This document shows, piece after piece, positions 25,372 through 38,200 of a stretch of 64,000 bases of DNA. The DNA comes from Acanthochlamys bracteata (Eukaryota; Streptophyta; Magnoliopsida; Pandanales; Velloziaceae), in assembly GCA_019914995.1 (NCBI GenBank), contig CM034143.1:3350501-3414500 (forward strand). Reading direction: 5' to 3'. A program made the position numbers and the translations under genes. Under the pieces are notes generated by a model. That model saw only the letters and a program-made list of their open reading frames with translations. It was not told where the DNA came from and did not search any database. Numbering within the stretch: position 1 is the first letter of the stretch; each line of letters begins with the position of its first letter.

Positions 25372-25786
25372 GACCGGAGACGGACACAAATGTCGAAAGA
25401 AACAAATTGGTTAGAAGTTTGGCAGTTTGGCTTGCGCTCTTTCTTGGATTCTAACCCGGATCCGACACATTTAGACCTCTAATGTGGATCCTCTCAGATG
25501 TTCCGGATCTGGATTATAATTAATGATACGACCCGTAACTTCTAACTCCTTTTAAACCCCTAAACCCTAATTTATTCTACTTTCTGTCACTACCATCTCG
25601 CTGTCGCTCGCCGGCTGCCCTCCCTCTTCTTCTTGTTCTTTCAGCAATTAATCAACTACTTCAACGCTAATTAGGTTTTCTTGATCATTATTTTCCTGAT
25701 CATTTGGTCGGTTCTTGTTCTTCTTCTTCAAGGTTATAAAATTAGGGTTTTCCAAGTTATTGGTGAAGCAGGTAGAGAGAGAAGAT
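25372..25786 (+). promoter_or_regulatory. NOP58 promoter and 5' leader with telo-boxes
   Basis: The 415 bases before the NOP58 start carry the plant telo-box AAACCCTAA at 25562-25570, preceded directly by AAACCCC, and its reverse complement TTAGGGTTT at 25742-25750. Telo-boxes are established elements of plant ribosome-biogenesis and nucleolar gene promoters. A CT-rich stretch (25570-25645) fits a transcript leader. No TATA box is obvious, which is common for this gene class. Confidence 0.6.
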
Positions 25787-28700
25787 ATGTTGGTGCTATT
25801 TGAGACCCCAGCGGGGTTCGCCCTGTTCAAGGTTTTAGATGAAGGAAAGCTCTCTAAAGTTGAGGTATTTGGTTAACAAAGTTTCTCATTCCGATTATTG
25901 TTTCGATCTCTTTCTGTTGATTGTTTTATTGAAATTTCTGTGGGATAAGCAATTGGTTTAACTTGCTTCAGGATTTGGGCAAGGAGTTTGCGACGCCAGA
26001 TTCAGCTAGAAAGGTGAGATTTTTCTTGCAGAGAATTTAAAACTCACTTTAAAGTGCTATGTTTTGTTGGTGTTTTGCTAAAAAAAGTCGTTATCTTTTG
26101 GAACCTGTTTGTTTTTTAAGAACCTGTTGAATGGAGTTTTATTCTTCTATCCTTAGGTAGAAGGGCGTGATCTATATTTTTTACTTTTTTGGCCGCATGG
26201 TCTTTTAATCTTCTTTGTTAACTTTGTTGTGATTAGTTGCTAATGAAATTGTTTTTTCAAATCGTTCATTCAAGGAATGTCCTTTACACTTTCTGGATCA
26301 TATTTTTATCATGGTTTGTGGAACGGAGTTCTTACTTTCTCATATATTCAATCAGGTTGTCATTCTTAAAGCTTTCAGTAAATTTGAGAACACTGCAGAA
26401 GCTCTAAAAGCCGCCACCCATTTGATTGATAGCAAGCCCAGCAGTGAGCTGAGAAAGTTCTTACGTGCCCACTGTGATGGAGAAACATTGGGCGTGGCAG
26501 ATTCCAAACTTGGGAATGTGATTAAGGAGAAACTGGTATGGTTATGGTACTTCCATAGTGTTTTGCGTTGATCATGTGTGGACTAGATTAATATGTCTGG
26601 CAATTTTGACAACAGCAAATAGAATGTGTTCATAACAATGCTGTCATGGAGCTGATGAGAGGGTTGAGGAACCAGCTCACTGAGCTTGTGTCTGGCTTGG
26701 CCACCCAAGATCTTGCTCCAATGAGTTTGGGATTGTCTCATAGCTTGTCTAGGTACAAGCTGAAGTTTAGTCCTGATAAGGTAAAGTTCCTTCCCTTTGT
26801 ACTTTTGCCTATCTATCATTTGTATGATGCATAGGCTCTTGGAGTTTCAGCAAGCACATCTTTGGCTTCTCTGGTTGCTTCTAAAATCTTTTCTTTTTCC
26901 TTCATTGTTTTTGTTGATGTTGCTGAAATAAAATATTCATGCAAGAAATTGATGCTGTTGTCACTCTCTCATAATCTACAACTCCTGGTTTGGTTATTGT
27001 TTAGGTGGACACGATGATTGTTCAGGCCATTGGTTTGCTAGATGATCTGGATAAGGAACTCAACACCTACGCTATGAGAGTTCGTGAATGGTATGGCTGG
27101 CATTTTCCAGAACTTGCCAAAATTGTACAAGACAACATCCAATATGCAAAGGCGGTGAAGCTAATGGGTAATCGTGCAAATGCAGCCGGCCTTGATTTCT
27201 CTGAGGTATTCTACTAGACTTCCTTGCTCTATAGATTTGAGAGTCAACTACGCGGCTTTCTAATGGATGATCTGTCTGTTGCATTAGATATTACCTGAAG
27301 AAGTTGAAGCAGAACTCAAAGAGGCAGCAGTTATATCCATGGGTACCGAAGTCAGTGACCTAGATTTGGCGAACATCAGAGACCTTTGTGACCAAGTATT
27401 GTCCCTTTCTGAATATAGAGCACAGCTATATGATTATTTGCGCAACCGGATGAACACAATCGCACCAAATCTGACTGCCCTTGTTGGGGAGCTTGTTGGG
27501 GCTCGTCTAATTGCTCATGGTGGCAGCTTATTGAACCTTGCAAAGCAACCTGGAAGCACCGTTCAGATTCTTGGTGCTGAAAAGGTGAGGATCTTATTTA
27601 ATGAGGTCTATATTATGAGTTTCTTTTTAAATGAAGCTTGTAATTCCATTTAGGGGGGCATTTGGGAGTGCTTAATAAAGGAGCTGTTTTAAAATAGAGG
27701 GTATTTTTGTCCTATTTTGATAAATGAGCTCTACTATTTTGATCTCAAAAATAATAAAAATAAGCAATAAGAAGATCTTACTATGTAGAATTTTTCTATA
27801 CTTCTTAAATTTTTAAATAAATTCTGTAGACTATTGTAAAAGATTTATTGAAAAATGTGAGATGAAAAGTTGTTAAGTAGCTATTATGGAATGGAAAGCC
27901 AAATAGCCCCTTAGTTGGTTGGTAGGTATCCACATTTTGTTAAAAGAAATTGTCCCCAAGATGATCTGGACATCGACATGAATATAGTGAGTTCATTTGT
28001 GTAGAATAAGAAGAGGTCTCGTGGACCTTGTGGTTTGCAAAAGTTATACTTGCCTTGATTGTCGTTTTTTCAAGATCAGTTGTTAATATTGTCTCCGTAT
28101 ATTTGACAGGCTCTTTTTAGAGCTCTGAAGACAAAGCATGCCACACCAAAGTATGGTCTTATCTTTCATGCATCCTTAGTTGGCCAGGCAGCTCCGAAAA
28201 TCAAGGGTAAGATATCTCGTTCTCTTGCTGCAAAGACTGCATTGGCTATTCGCTATGATGCCCTTGCTGATGGTCAAGATAACTCTATGGGACTAGAGAA
28301 CAGAGGCAAGGTGATCGAAGTAACAAAGACATGGCCCTTTATTTTGTGTTTGCTTCATTGGCTTATACCCTGACTCCTTGTTCTCAAATTCCTTGATAGC
28401 TTGAAGCCAGATTAAGGGTTCTTGAAGGCAAAGAATTGGGTCGTTTTGCTAGTTCAACAAAAGGCAAGCCAAAGATTGAGTTGTACGACAAGGATAGAAA
28501 GAAAGGTTCTGGTGCATTGCTCACTCCTGCAAAGGTAATATCCCATGAGGCACTGATTTATTGGTATTTCTTTTGCTATGCTTAATTGATAGGAGCGAGA
28601 TCTTTGACAGCCTAAAATCTTTTTTCAGACATATAATCCTTCATCAGATGTACTACTCAAAAAAACGCCAGAAACTGTACCGAAGAAGATATCTGATGAT

Positions 28701-29075
28701 AAGGAAGAAGCACTATCAAAAAAAAGAAAACACGATGAAAATGAACCAGGAGAAGATACACTTGCTCAGGGTGGTGAGGACAAGTCAGAGAAAAAGAAGA
28801 AAAAGAGGAAGGCTGAAACAGAGAGAGTTGATATGGAAAATCATGATACAGAGCAGGAGAAGAAAAAGAAGAAGAAAAAGAAAGCCGATGCTGATGAAGT
28901 CAAGGATGAGGATCAAGCTTCTGTTCCTGATGGTGAGGAACCGAGCACAAAGCAGAAGAAAAAGAAGAAACGACATTGTGATGCTGAGAGTCGGGAGCCT
29001 CTGGACTCAACTGAAAGAGGAAGAGGAGGAAGCTCGAGTAGAAAGAAAGGAGGAGAAAAAGAAGAAAAAAGATAA
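25787..29075 (+). CDS. NOP58: NOP58/NOP5, box C/D snoRNP core nucleolar protein
   Basis: Core protein of box C/D snoRNPs, which guide 2'-O-methylation and processing of pre-rRNA in the nucleolus with fibrillarin, NOP56 and 15.5K. There are nine exons with GT-AG borders and intact phase: 25787-25864, 25972-26013, 26356-26535, 26616-26780, 27005-27205, 27288-27584, 28110-28310, 28400-28534 and 28629-29075. They give about 581 residues (Arabidopsis NOP5 is about 533). The start [20 protein letters not shown] is the family start. The central NOP domain (residues about 150-400) has [26 protein letters not shown] and [20 protein letters not shown]. The C-terminus is a lysine-rich tail. Near the end the reading frame may be shifted: from about 29010 the +1 frame gives a more typical E/K-rich tail ending at 29088. 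The promoter has telo-boxes. Confidence 0.95.
27653..27910 (+). mobile_element. Tourist-like MITE in NOP58 intron 6, 258 bp
   Basis: Flanked by TTA (27650-27652 and 27911-27913), the PIF/Harbinger-type 3-bp target duplication. The ends read GGGGGGCATTTGGGAGTG and, inverted, GGGGCTATTTGGC. The interior matches the inverted copy at 50163-50392 (GGACAAAAATA/TATTTTTGTCC block, AAGATCTTA block). It has no coding capacity. It lies wholly inside the intron 27585-28109, so splicing signals are untouched. Confidence 0.8.
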
Positions 29076-30002
29076 GAAAGGCAAGTAAATGCTTTTGTAG
29101 CGGATGACCTTGTGCTTGTAGAACATAACTGCAGTCTTGAGTTTACTAATTTCCAGGAATGATTCATGAATTCTCTATCTGTTGTCCCTAAAGTAATTTC
29201 TCTCATTTCTTTGACTCATTGTCTATCCCCATTGGGTGGTGTATGATTCACATGTCATAGGACCAGTATGAGCTGGAAGCCATGTGTGCTATATATTACT
29301 GCTGTTAGGGTTGCAGTACCGGTTTTTGCTCTAGAAGGATTGGAAACATATATTAGTGAGACAATGATAATATATCTTATATCTGAAAATTCAGTATTTG
29401 GCTAGTTTGAAGGGTTATCTTTTTCACTTATGGAGTAATAGGACTCAACTGGGAACTGTTAACTAATATTGTCTGGTCAGCATCTGGTCACGGCATCAAC
29501 TGGAGCAACTCTGCTTTTATTCTGCTTTGTGAACAAGTGCTCGGTTCTTGATCTGGGATATGAAGCATTGTTTTGTTTTGTAGCCTGGTCAGTGTTCCTT
29601 TCTCACATCCTATTCATGTCTGTATGTCAACCGGAAGTCCATTTCTTTTTGAAGTTCTACTTATCATTGTCATGTTAATTCTGATTCACATCGTATACAG
29701 GAATTTTAGTGCTGCCATACCTTGTCAATTCACCTTCGCTTGATTCTTGAGTTATGTTGATGCTAAATTTCGATTCAGTGAAGCAGTTGTGAAGTTCGTC
29801 AATTTGGATAAGTGCATATATATATGTGAGCTGCGAAGCATTGCGCACCAGTTAGTAATACAAAGAGGTTTCCTGTATTATCACGAGTGTAAGTTGCTTA
29901 TTTACCTATATGAATTCACAGATCTTCAACAGTTCACATGATGACTATTGTCATTTATTTAAAGGTAATGTTTCTAAGCTTCTCATTGCTACTAAAAAAG
30001 TT
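29076..30002 (+). other. NOP58 3' untranslated and downstream region
   Basis: Starts at the NOP58 stop. No canonical AATAAA is obvious close by. Short plus-strand reading frames at 29469-29678 and 29747-29941 show no recognisable protein and are probably non-coding. Confidence 0.4.
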
Positions 30003-30004
30003 AT

Positions 30005-30049
<45 letters not shown>
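30003..30049. repeat. (TAA)n microsatellite
   Basis: About 15 uninterrupted TAA units. Confidence 0.95.
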
Positions 30050-31537
30050 TGTTAAATAACTTAATTCTTGTCAACATGAAAAATCATTAGGATTCCCAGT
30101 CATGAATCAAATGGCAGTTCTCTAGGAATTCAATCTCTGTTATAACCAAAATGAAGAGTAACCATAATAGATGAACGTTTACTATATACCAATACTAATC
30201 AATCGTGTATCAGTTGTATTTCGAAGTGGTTTCTTTGAGTGAGAAAGCAGATTTGGAACTGAGTTGAAAGTGGAATTGAAAATTGAGTTCACTTCGGACG
30301 AAAGTGAAATATGGAAAGTGACTGCAAACTCATTATTTTGAAAGAATGAGTACGGAGCAATTGAAATACGCTAGAAAATATTGTAGGCATACTAGAAATT
30401 GAAAGTGATTTTTAAGAAGCTAATTTTTAAAAAATAAGTTGTTGGAAATAAGTTATATTGTGGTGTTCTTTTGTATGAAAGTAAGTTCCGTGAGCGGTCT
30501 TTTGTATTGTTTTTTATATTAAATAAAAAATTATAAATATATTTATTTATTTTTAAATTACTAAGTAATCATCATTAAATATTAAAAATATATATTATGA
30601 GCCATTTGAATATTTCTAACTCTGTAGTAATGTTTATACAATTTAGTCATATTTTCACATACCTAATAATTTACATACAAATACATAGTAAATACACAAA
30701 AACAAAATACGTTGTATCACACAATCACATTATACTTATTTTACGATCACATTACAAATGAAGAAAAGTGAAGATAGACCTTCTAACATAATAAGACATT
30801 AGGAATTGTAATTCAAATACTTTAACATGATATGTACAATACAGTATCTATATATCACTAGCTGCTCAAGTGTTAATGATGCCGGTTAATAACTATATGA
30901 ACTAACATTCTACGCGTTCTAATAACGTCATTTTTTGTTAGGAATCCACGCACCTTCCATACATCCATCATTAGAGTATCAAAAGCTTGCTCAATCTGTT
31001 CCTTTGAAAAATCATCCGATAAGAGGCATTGAAGATATGTATTATAACATTCGCTAAAATCTTCATGACATGCCGGCAAAATTTGCTAGTGGTGATCGTT
31101 GGATTCTAGCAATCATTGGAGCTCCGTTGTCCACCAGGGTGATGGCTGGACCGCGGTAGCACTCACGACCACCGCTAGTGATCTTGTTGAAAGGAATCTT
31201 GGCCGGTGGTGATCGGAGTGTTTTGGGTGATTTCTTTTGGAATAAAATTTTGGTAATTTTAATGAAGTTATGAATTTACTTTCAGGATAATCTAAAATTT
31301 ATTGCTTTTATTTGGTACTTTTCACTTTTATTGAGTTTTTAGTTTTAATATTTTTAAAGGTGTTACCCAACAACTCTTAGTTTATCTAATAGTTTCACAC
31401 TAAAAAATGGATTTTGTTTTTATTGCTGTGTTCTTTCAAAAATAGAAGAGGATTGAAGTACTACTTTTATCACTTCTAATTTGAAAAGTTGAAAATTTAC
31501 GTACTTTTTGAAGAGTATCTAATTTGGTGTTCTTTTT
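30050..31537. other. intergenic with weak minus-strand coding look
   Basis: Mostly AT-rich. On the minus strand, 31210-30873 is comparatively GC-rich with two open frames in succession: KIPFNKITSGGRECYRG... to about 31070, then CHEDFSECYNTYLQCLL... to 30873. I recognise neither. It could be a gene or transposase fragment or chance. Confidence 0.25.
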
Positions 31538-32334
31538 CATAGTTGTCAGACATGGACCGAACCGTCTTGATGGACCTCGAAATTGTCTACTCGGACGGTA
31601 AATTCGTTCGAGTTTGCAAAAGAATTGTCTGTACAATTGACCTATTTCGACCCGCTTTAACTCGGTTAATCGCCCGCCTAGATCAAACCAGATTGAATAA
31701 AATTTTAAAAAATTAATTAAAAAATTTATATTGATGATATATTTAATGCAAAAATAATTATTAATATCTCTATATTGAAAAATAGTATGTAGTTTAGATT
31801 TTGTATTTGGATATAAAATGCAAAAATATGATTGAGTATGTCTTATTTGTAAATATCAATTATTGTAGATTTTTAAAATTTTATATTGTAAAATATTTAG
31901 ATTCAAATATGTATACCTAAAAAAATTGGTTATATCTTTTTAATGATTTATCTATTTATGATTTAATCTTTTTTTAATCTCCTAATTTATTTAAATATTT
32001 CTCATTATAAATTTTGGATGTTATTATTGTTGTTGGTGGTGGTAATACCGCGGTGCCAATACTTCAATTTTTACTGTGATGATTATTGCTGTTCTTGTCG
32101 ATAGTAATGCCATAGTAAAAATACTCTAATCTTTTACTGTGATTAATGCTGCTATTATTGTTGGTAGTGCCATGATGGCAGTAAGTTTTTCACTATGATT
32201 GTTGTTATTATTGGTTAAAAATGTTTTAATATTATTGACCCGACGGTTCGATCGGTTGATCCGGAGGGTCAACCCGACAACCGTGACCCAAACAGTTTTT
32301 CGATTCGATATCCGGTCCGGTTCTTATAATTATG
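31538..32334 (+). mobile_element. hAT-like MITE, family F2 (copy c), 797 bp
   Basis: Flanked by a perfect 8-bp duplication TTCTTTTT (31530-31537 and 32335-32342). The ends are CATAGTTGTCAGACATGG and, inverted, CATAATTATAAGAACCGG. It aligns end to end with copy b at 11622-12436, including the CG-rich subterminal blocks, the TTTAATGCAAAAATAATTAT block and the NTTATTGTTGTTGGTGGTGG simple-sequence block. No coding capacity. The perfect duplication suggests it is the youngest copy here. Confidence 0.9.
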
Positions 32335-33079
32335 TTCTTTTTAGTTACTTTAAAGTTATTAGTTTGTTTCAATGAGGTTTTTCTAAACAAAAGCGGCTAA
32401 CATTGATTGTAATTATTCTTTAAACTATAATTAATATGCAGTAGAAATTAATTGGTATATGATGATTTACGCTTTATATATTATATTGATTAACTTTGTA
32501 GTATTCTGATTATTGATGTTGTCTATTGTACTAAGCATTAGTTGGGAGTATTTTAAACAAATAAATTTATAAATAAAATATAATTTTTAAAAATAAGTTT
32601 TATTTTTTTATTTAAATAAATAAAAAATAACTAATAACAAAATCTTCGAATGTAAAATTATTTAAAATTTTAAATAAATTTTATAAAATAATATAACAAA
32701 TATATCATAAAATATAAAATAATCAGTAAATAAAATAAATGTTGAAATAAATAAAATCAAATATATTCTTAGAATATTAGTTTAGATACTAGTAACTTGT
32801 CGGGTCTATCCTATATAATCTAATCCAGTCCACCCTACGTATAGTCAAACCTGAGCCATCAGAGTTTGGATTGGGTTGAGTTATACTCAATGGGTGGACT
32901 AAAGAATTTACTCATGTGTGCGAAGAATTTACTCGTTAGTGGTCCCAACTTGTGATGAAAGAATTGCTAAGACTTAGACATCTATATAATCCTTTTATAT
33001 CAACTTTTATTTTGAACTATTTCATTATTTAGAAGGAAAATAACGTAAGGTAAATTGCATTTTGTTTCATGGCTGTTAG
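32335..33079. other. intergenic, AT-rich
   Basis: No gene is recognised. 32530-32760 is nearly all A/T. Confidence 0.4.
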
Positions 33080-33974
33080 CAAGGTTGTCAAGATTGAAAT
33101 TTTATTCAAGATCGTTTCGTTTGTGTAAGATTGTAAAATGGGGAACTTAAATAAGATTGTAAGATTTTATAAAATTATTTAATACTTTTAAAAATTTGTA
33201 GTACTTATCATAATTGTTGAAAATTCAAGACATAAATTTTCTTTACATTTCATCTTATTGTAATAATTTAACAATGTGTATCTTTATGGTTCAGATAAAC
33301 TATATATTAATAATTTTTATATTTTATTTAGTTCATTATCACAACCTCTTTATAGACTATACATTATTTTATAAATACATACTTCTATAGTTATATCTAT
33401 ATGTAGAATACCCCTAACTTTTATGTGAACAATCAATTAGGCTATAAGCATCGTCTTTATTGCCTCAAAATAAAGAGGAAAAAAAAAAAATCCAAATCCC
33501 ATTTTCACAAGCTCAAATCATAATAATAATTTACAACAATCAATCATACGCATGGTCAGTTCTCTTCTTCCTACGAAATTTGAAAAATCGAACAACTTTC
33601 ATCTTATCAATAATTTCAGCAAGAAGTACACTGAAAGTATTTTACCAAATCATTCTCATTGCACTGCTCACACCTTCAAACTCCGTCCTCGATCTCATCA
33701 GATAATTTCGTGCTTCTATAACAAACCCCTTAAAGAATAAACAAAAACCACTGCACAAACGAATGACGGATCTTCTCTAATTATTCCAGCTTCGCTCAAA
33801 ACCCTATAAAACTCTTATGATTCATGAAGATTTTAGAATCTTAAAGATCTTAGGATTAAAATTGGAATCTTACTTCGATTTTATATAAAGTAATATCTTG
33901 TGTCAAGTAGGATCATTTTGTTGATTTAAATTTCACAAGATTTTAAAATTTAAGTCAGAATTTTAATAACCATG
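33080..33974 (+). mobile_element. non-autonomous hAT-like element, family F1, 895 bp
   Basis: Starts CAAGGTTGTCAAGATTG and ends AATAACCATG, with inverted ends of the F1 type. It is homologous over its length to 8190-8984. The flanking 8-mers GCTGTTAG and GCGGGCAG agree at 5 of 8 positions, consistent with a decayed target duplication. The reading frames at 33460-33740 are not protein-like. Confidence 0.72.
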
Positions 33975-34959
33975 GCGGGCAGTGTTATTTATTAGAATAG
34001 TTTTCACTTGAGTATAAATCAAAGTTAACGTGACAAACTGACAATGTATGATTAGAAGAAAAATTTTAAATTTAGAGAAGTGTTAATTTTTGAACTGTAT
34101 AAACTATTCATTTGTCAACATACCAATTCTGAAAACAATGACTCCAATAGTATTTTTCTGTTACAATAGCTTGTACTTCATCACGATCAAGTTACATTAG
34201 GGAGATATTTATTATTATGAAATGTTAAGCATTATAATAACAGGGAGCAATAATGGAATTTAATGAGTTTTAAGAGCATGAGCGGGCATGCTTCACTTTC
34301 TAATAAGCATACGAAGGTCTGCTAAAATTAAGCCTTTCTTCAAATATTTAAAATATATGCATTCACAAATAAAACATTCCTATAGTTTCTATAAAAAGTG
34401 CCTGTAATTCCTACAAACACCTTTTTATACATTGAATTCAAGTGTTGGTAGACCCGTCTAGGACTTGACCATCATAATTATCCTGGATAAAAAATGGTTC
34501 AAGTTTTTGCTTAAAGGGATGCTTAGAAGTGTTTAAAATAAAGAACTTTATTAAAGAGAAACTTATTTAGAACTTTCAAACAATGAATTTAATTTTGTTA
34601 ACTCAAAACATATAACAGAAATTATACATATAAAAATCTTATAACATATAATTTATCTGCACTTTTTTAAAGATATTCTAAAAATCTATTAAAAAATATA
34701 ACTAAAATTTTAATAAATAGTAATAAGTAAGGTCAAGTATGCTCCAATCTTGTTTGTGTAATCAATCCTGTGAGGTCCGATCGACAGGGCATGTTTTCAA
34801 TCACAATAAACCAGTCAATCGATTGAATGGATCGATTAGGAAATCGAACTCTCCATCCCAAGTTCACAACTTAATTTGTCCTCTCTTCTTCACATATCTG
34901 TTGCAACTCAGTTCTTATTCTTCCTCATATCAGTCGTAGGATCTTTTTCCCCTTCAGGT
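33975..34959. other. intergenic, nothing recognised
   Basis: No exon or repeat structure that I can name. 34780-34860 contains several ATCGATT words (TCGATTGAATGGATCGATTA), of unknown meaning. Confidence 0.35.
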
Positions 34960-35259
34960 CTTCTTCGTCTAGCCATAACATGATTTTTCTTCTTTTCTTC
35001 ATCAGTATTGAAATTTCAAGGATCTTTGATATGACTAATCTACTACAAAGAAAATTAAAGAACTTTATTGATCATCTATGCCCCTCTGCTAGGGACATTT
35101 ACCTATTTATAATGAGATCTCTTCAAATTTTGAGGAATTCTACTTAAGTTACAACTTTCTAAACAATGGAAAAGAATCTAAAGCTAACTAAAAGTTGTGG
35201 AGTTCCAAATAAGATAAATGCCACTTTGATGAGTTATCCAGGTGCCTTTCCTCGTAACA
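34960..35259 (-). repeat. 3' LTR of gypsy element III
   Basis: On the minus strand it starts TGTTACGAGG at 35259, directly after the purine tract, and carries a TATA-like TATAAATAGG (about 35117-35108). The far end near 34960 is approximate. Confidence 0.55.
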
Positions 35260-38200
35260 TTTTGTCCCCAGGTCACCATTCGAGTTTTGGCGCCAAAACT
35301 ACTTAGCTCCCAAGGCACTATTTAAATGGTGCCCTAGAGCACTTGGGTGCACTTGTGCACCCGAGTGCTCTGCTCAATTATAATTAGTGCCCTAAGTCAG
35401 AACAATCAGGCATTGTCTCCGGTGTTAACTCCGGCTAAGTTGACCGGTGTTAGCTGTCTCTGTGTGGAATGCCTTGTCTTCCTCTAAGCTTTGGGATACA
35501 CTGGCTTTGGTATGCTTCTGGGAGGCGATGGAGCCTTATTTGTACGGTTGGAGCTTCAAGAACACATGATCACCCGATTTGAAGTGAACGTCCCAGTGAT
35601 GACGATCAGCTGTTGTTTTATATGATCCTGTGCACGGTGTAGATGAAAATGCAAGCCCTAAGAACCGAATTCGTTCACGAATGTGAATACCTACACTGTC
35701 TGATCATACAGTGCCGGAGGCGAATGAAACTAGTGGTCTTGGTGGTCTACCCCATACACGGCTTCAAAGGAGGAAATCTTAGTAGCTGAGTGAACGCTTA
35801 TTGTAGGAGAATTTTGCCCAATGCATCCAAGAGCAAGGACGACCTCCGATGAGACATTGAAGGTACGTTTTAAGGCCTCGATTTACACCTTCGGATTGGC
35901 TGTCTGATTGTGGATGATAAGCCGAGCTAATGTGCAATGAAGTACCTTGAAGTCGATGAAGGTCTTGCCAAAAGATGCTTAAGAAAATCAAATCTCGATC
36001 CGAAACAATTGAGGAAGGGCAGCTATGAAGTCTCACAATTTCTTTTGCAAAAGCTGCCGGAACTTATATAGTTGAATATGGGCGCTTCAATGGGATACTC
36101 GAATAATTTGTACACCACCACGAATATCACACCCTTGACGTTAGATAAGGGAAATCCAACGATAAAGTTCATGGAAATGTCCTCCTATATCTTATTAGGG
36201 TTTGATGCAAGGGTTCCAGTAGTCCAAAGAGGCATAGAGAGGAACTTTTAACCCGAGCACACGTGTCACAAAAAGTTATGTAACAATGTGTCAGTCGACA
36301 TATCTGGCTAGTATAATTGAGAAGAGAGGCGCTTAAATATCTTGAAGTGGCCACCATGTTCCTATTGGGAACACCCAAATTGGGACTTGGCACGGTTTGC
36401 AAACAACCGTGCCTTATGTAGGTCAGCAAAAATCTTCTGAAGATGCATCATGTGATTATTTGATGATTTTGCTGTACATCAAATAAAATGAGAACAAACA
36501 TTCACAAGTAGTTGTGCGAAAAGCCAGTGCATTCGTTAATCCAAATGGCATCACCAAATATTCATAATGGCGTCATGTGTGCGAAAAGCTAGTCCTTAAC
36601 TGTAATCTCATTTAAGGAGTGATAGTCCATGCAAAAGCACCACGAAACATCCTTCTTTTTCACCAATAAAATCGGGGAGGAAAAGCCGAGTAACTTGGAC
36701 AGATAATCGCTTGAGCTAGCATTTCTTTGATAGTGCACTGAATTTCTATTTTCTAAATACGAGGGTACCTATATGGCATGTTGTTTGCTGCTGGTGCCCC
36801 AGGAAGGAGGGGAATGCCATGACCATAGGAGCTCTTAAGTGGCAGGCTGCAAATGCGGGAAAAAAATCGAGCCATGTCTATCCAGTAGAAATGCCAAAGT
36901 CAAAAGGGAAGAGTTAGGGTTATCTGGTTGCTGTCTATTGGAGAAACCACACAAAGACGACGGAACCATAAGATGGAACTGGGCATTGACTAGTGAGTCA
37001 TGAGACACCGCCTTCCCTAGTACTACGAAGGATGAAAACTTTATTTTGTAAGGTGAAGCGCATGTCCGAGCGATCCCAATTTCAGAATACATACCCTAAG
37101 CTACGTAGCCATTGAATACCCAAAATAAGGTCCATCCCACCTAATGGAAACGGGTAGGCATCCACAATAATGGAAGCACCTTGTATTTTCAAAGGAGTAG
37201 CATTATACTTTTTTCTATAGAGTGAGGCTGACGATCGGTGAGTTCAACGTGCAACGATCTCATGGCCGAAGAGGAGAGGCACAAATGTTTGGCCAAGCAT
37301 TCTGCAATAAAATTATGGGTCAATCCAGAATCTATTAAAATGAATAGCTCTTGATTTTTAATCGTTCCCACAACCCGGATGGAGCATAAGAATCCGTGCA
37401 TTGCACTTAGCTATAATTTAGTGTCTTCGTTGGGAAGATCAGTGCAGCCCTCCATTGGATCAGCATCGCCCTTGTTGCAGTGATTATCACCCAAAATTGC
37501 ATATAATCTGCTGGCACAACATTGTCCTTTGCAGTATCTGTCTTCACTAATATGTACTGCAGAAAGGATAAGCATGTACGGTTATTCGATGGGGTTAAGT
37601 CCTAGTCCTCTTGACACATAAGGGAGAGAAGAGCTGGCTAGGTTGCCATTGATGGGGAATATGAAGTGTGGATAGAGGAGAAGCGAGAAAGAGTTGAGAG
37701 GGGGCCTTATACGATTGCTTAAGAAGCTCATACATACGTGCAAGTTTATAAGCCTACTGCAATTAAGTTTGCTCCCTAGATATAACTTCAAGAAAATTTT
37801 GGCAAGATAATCCCCCCAAAAAATGACCAATTAGATCCTCTTCGGTAGTGTGCGAAATCCTTATGCGCAAGTCCTCAAATGCTTTTTATTAGTACCAAAC
37901 AGAAACAGTATGTGTGAGTTATTTTACAGCATAACTCGGGTTCCCAAAGGCAGTTTGTCCCATGAGTGGTTTGGATTATCACGTTCGTAGTTTTGGTACC
38001 ATTAGTTGACGTCTCCTTTGAAGTACACTGCAGCAACTAGAACATGATCCCAATTTGTAGTCTTGTGATAATTGAAATATCTTTCCGACAAGTACATCCA
38101 CTCATAAAGCTCCTTACGTCAAAATTTGGGAACTTGTGGCGCTCCAGTGAAACATATACTTATGGTTCAGTGATGCCTTGAAAATTTGTATTGGATCGGG

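Noticed and set aside
26781-27004. Possible intronic C/D box snoRNA in NOP58 intron 4
   Set aside because: GTTGATG and CTGAAA words occur, but they are too close together and lack a terminal stem, so no snoRNA is called.
28785-29206. Minus-strand reading frames opposite the NOP58 lysine-rich tail
   Set aside because: They are reverse shadows of a purine-rich coding tract, rich in Leu/Phe/Ser, with no protein character.
30003-30049. CRISPR-like or functional tandem array
   Set aside because: It is a plain TAA microsatellite; no spacer-repeat structure exists anywhere in the window.
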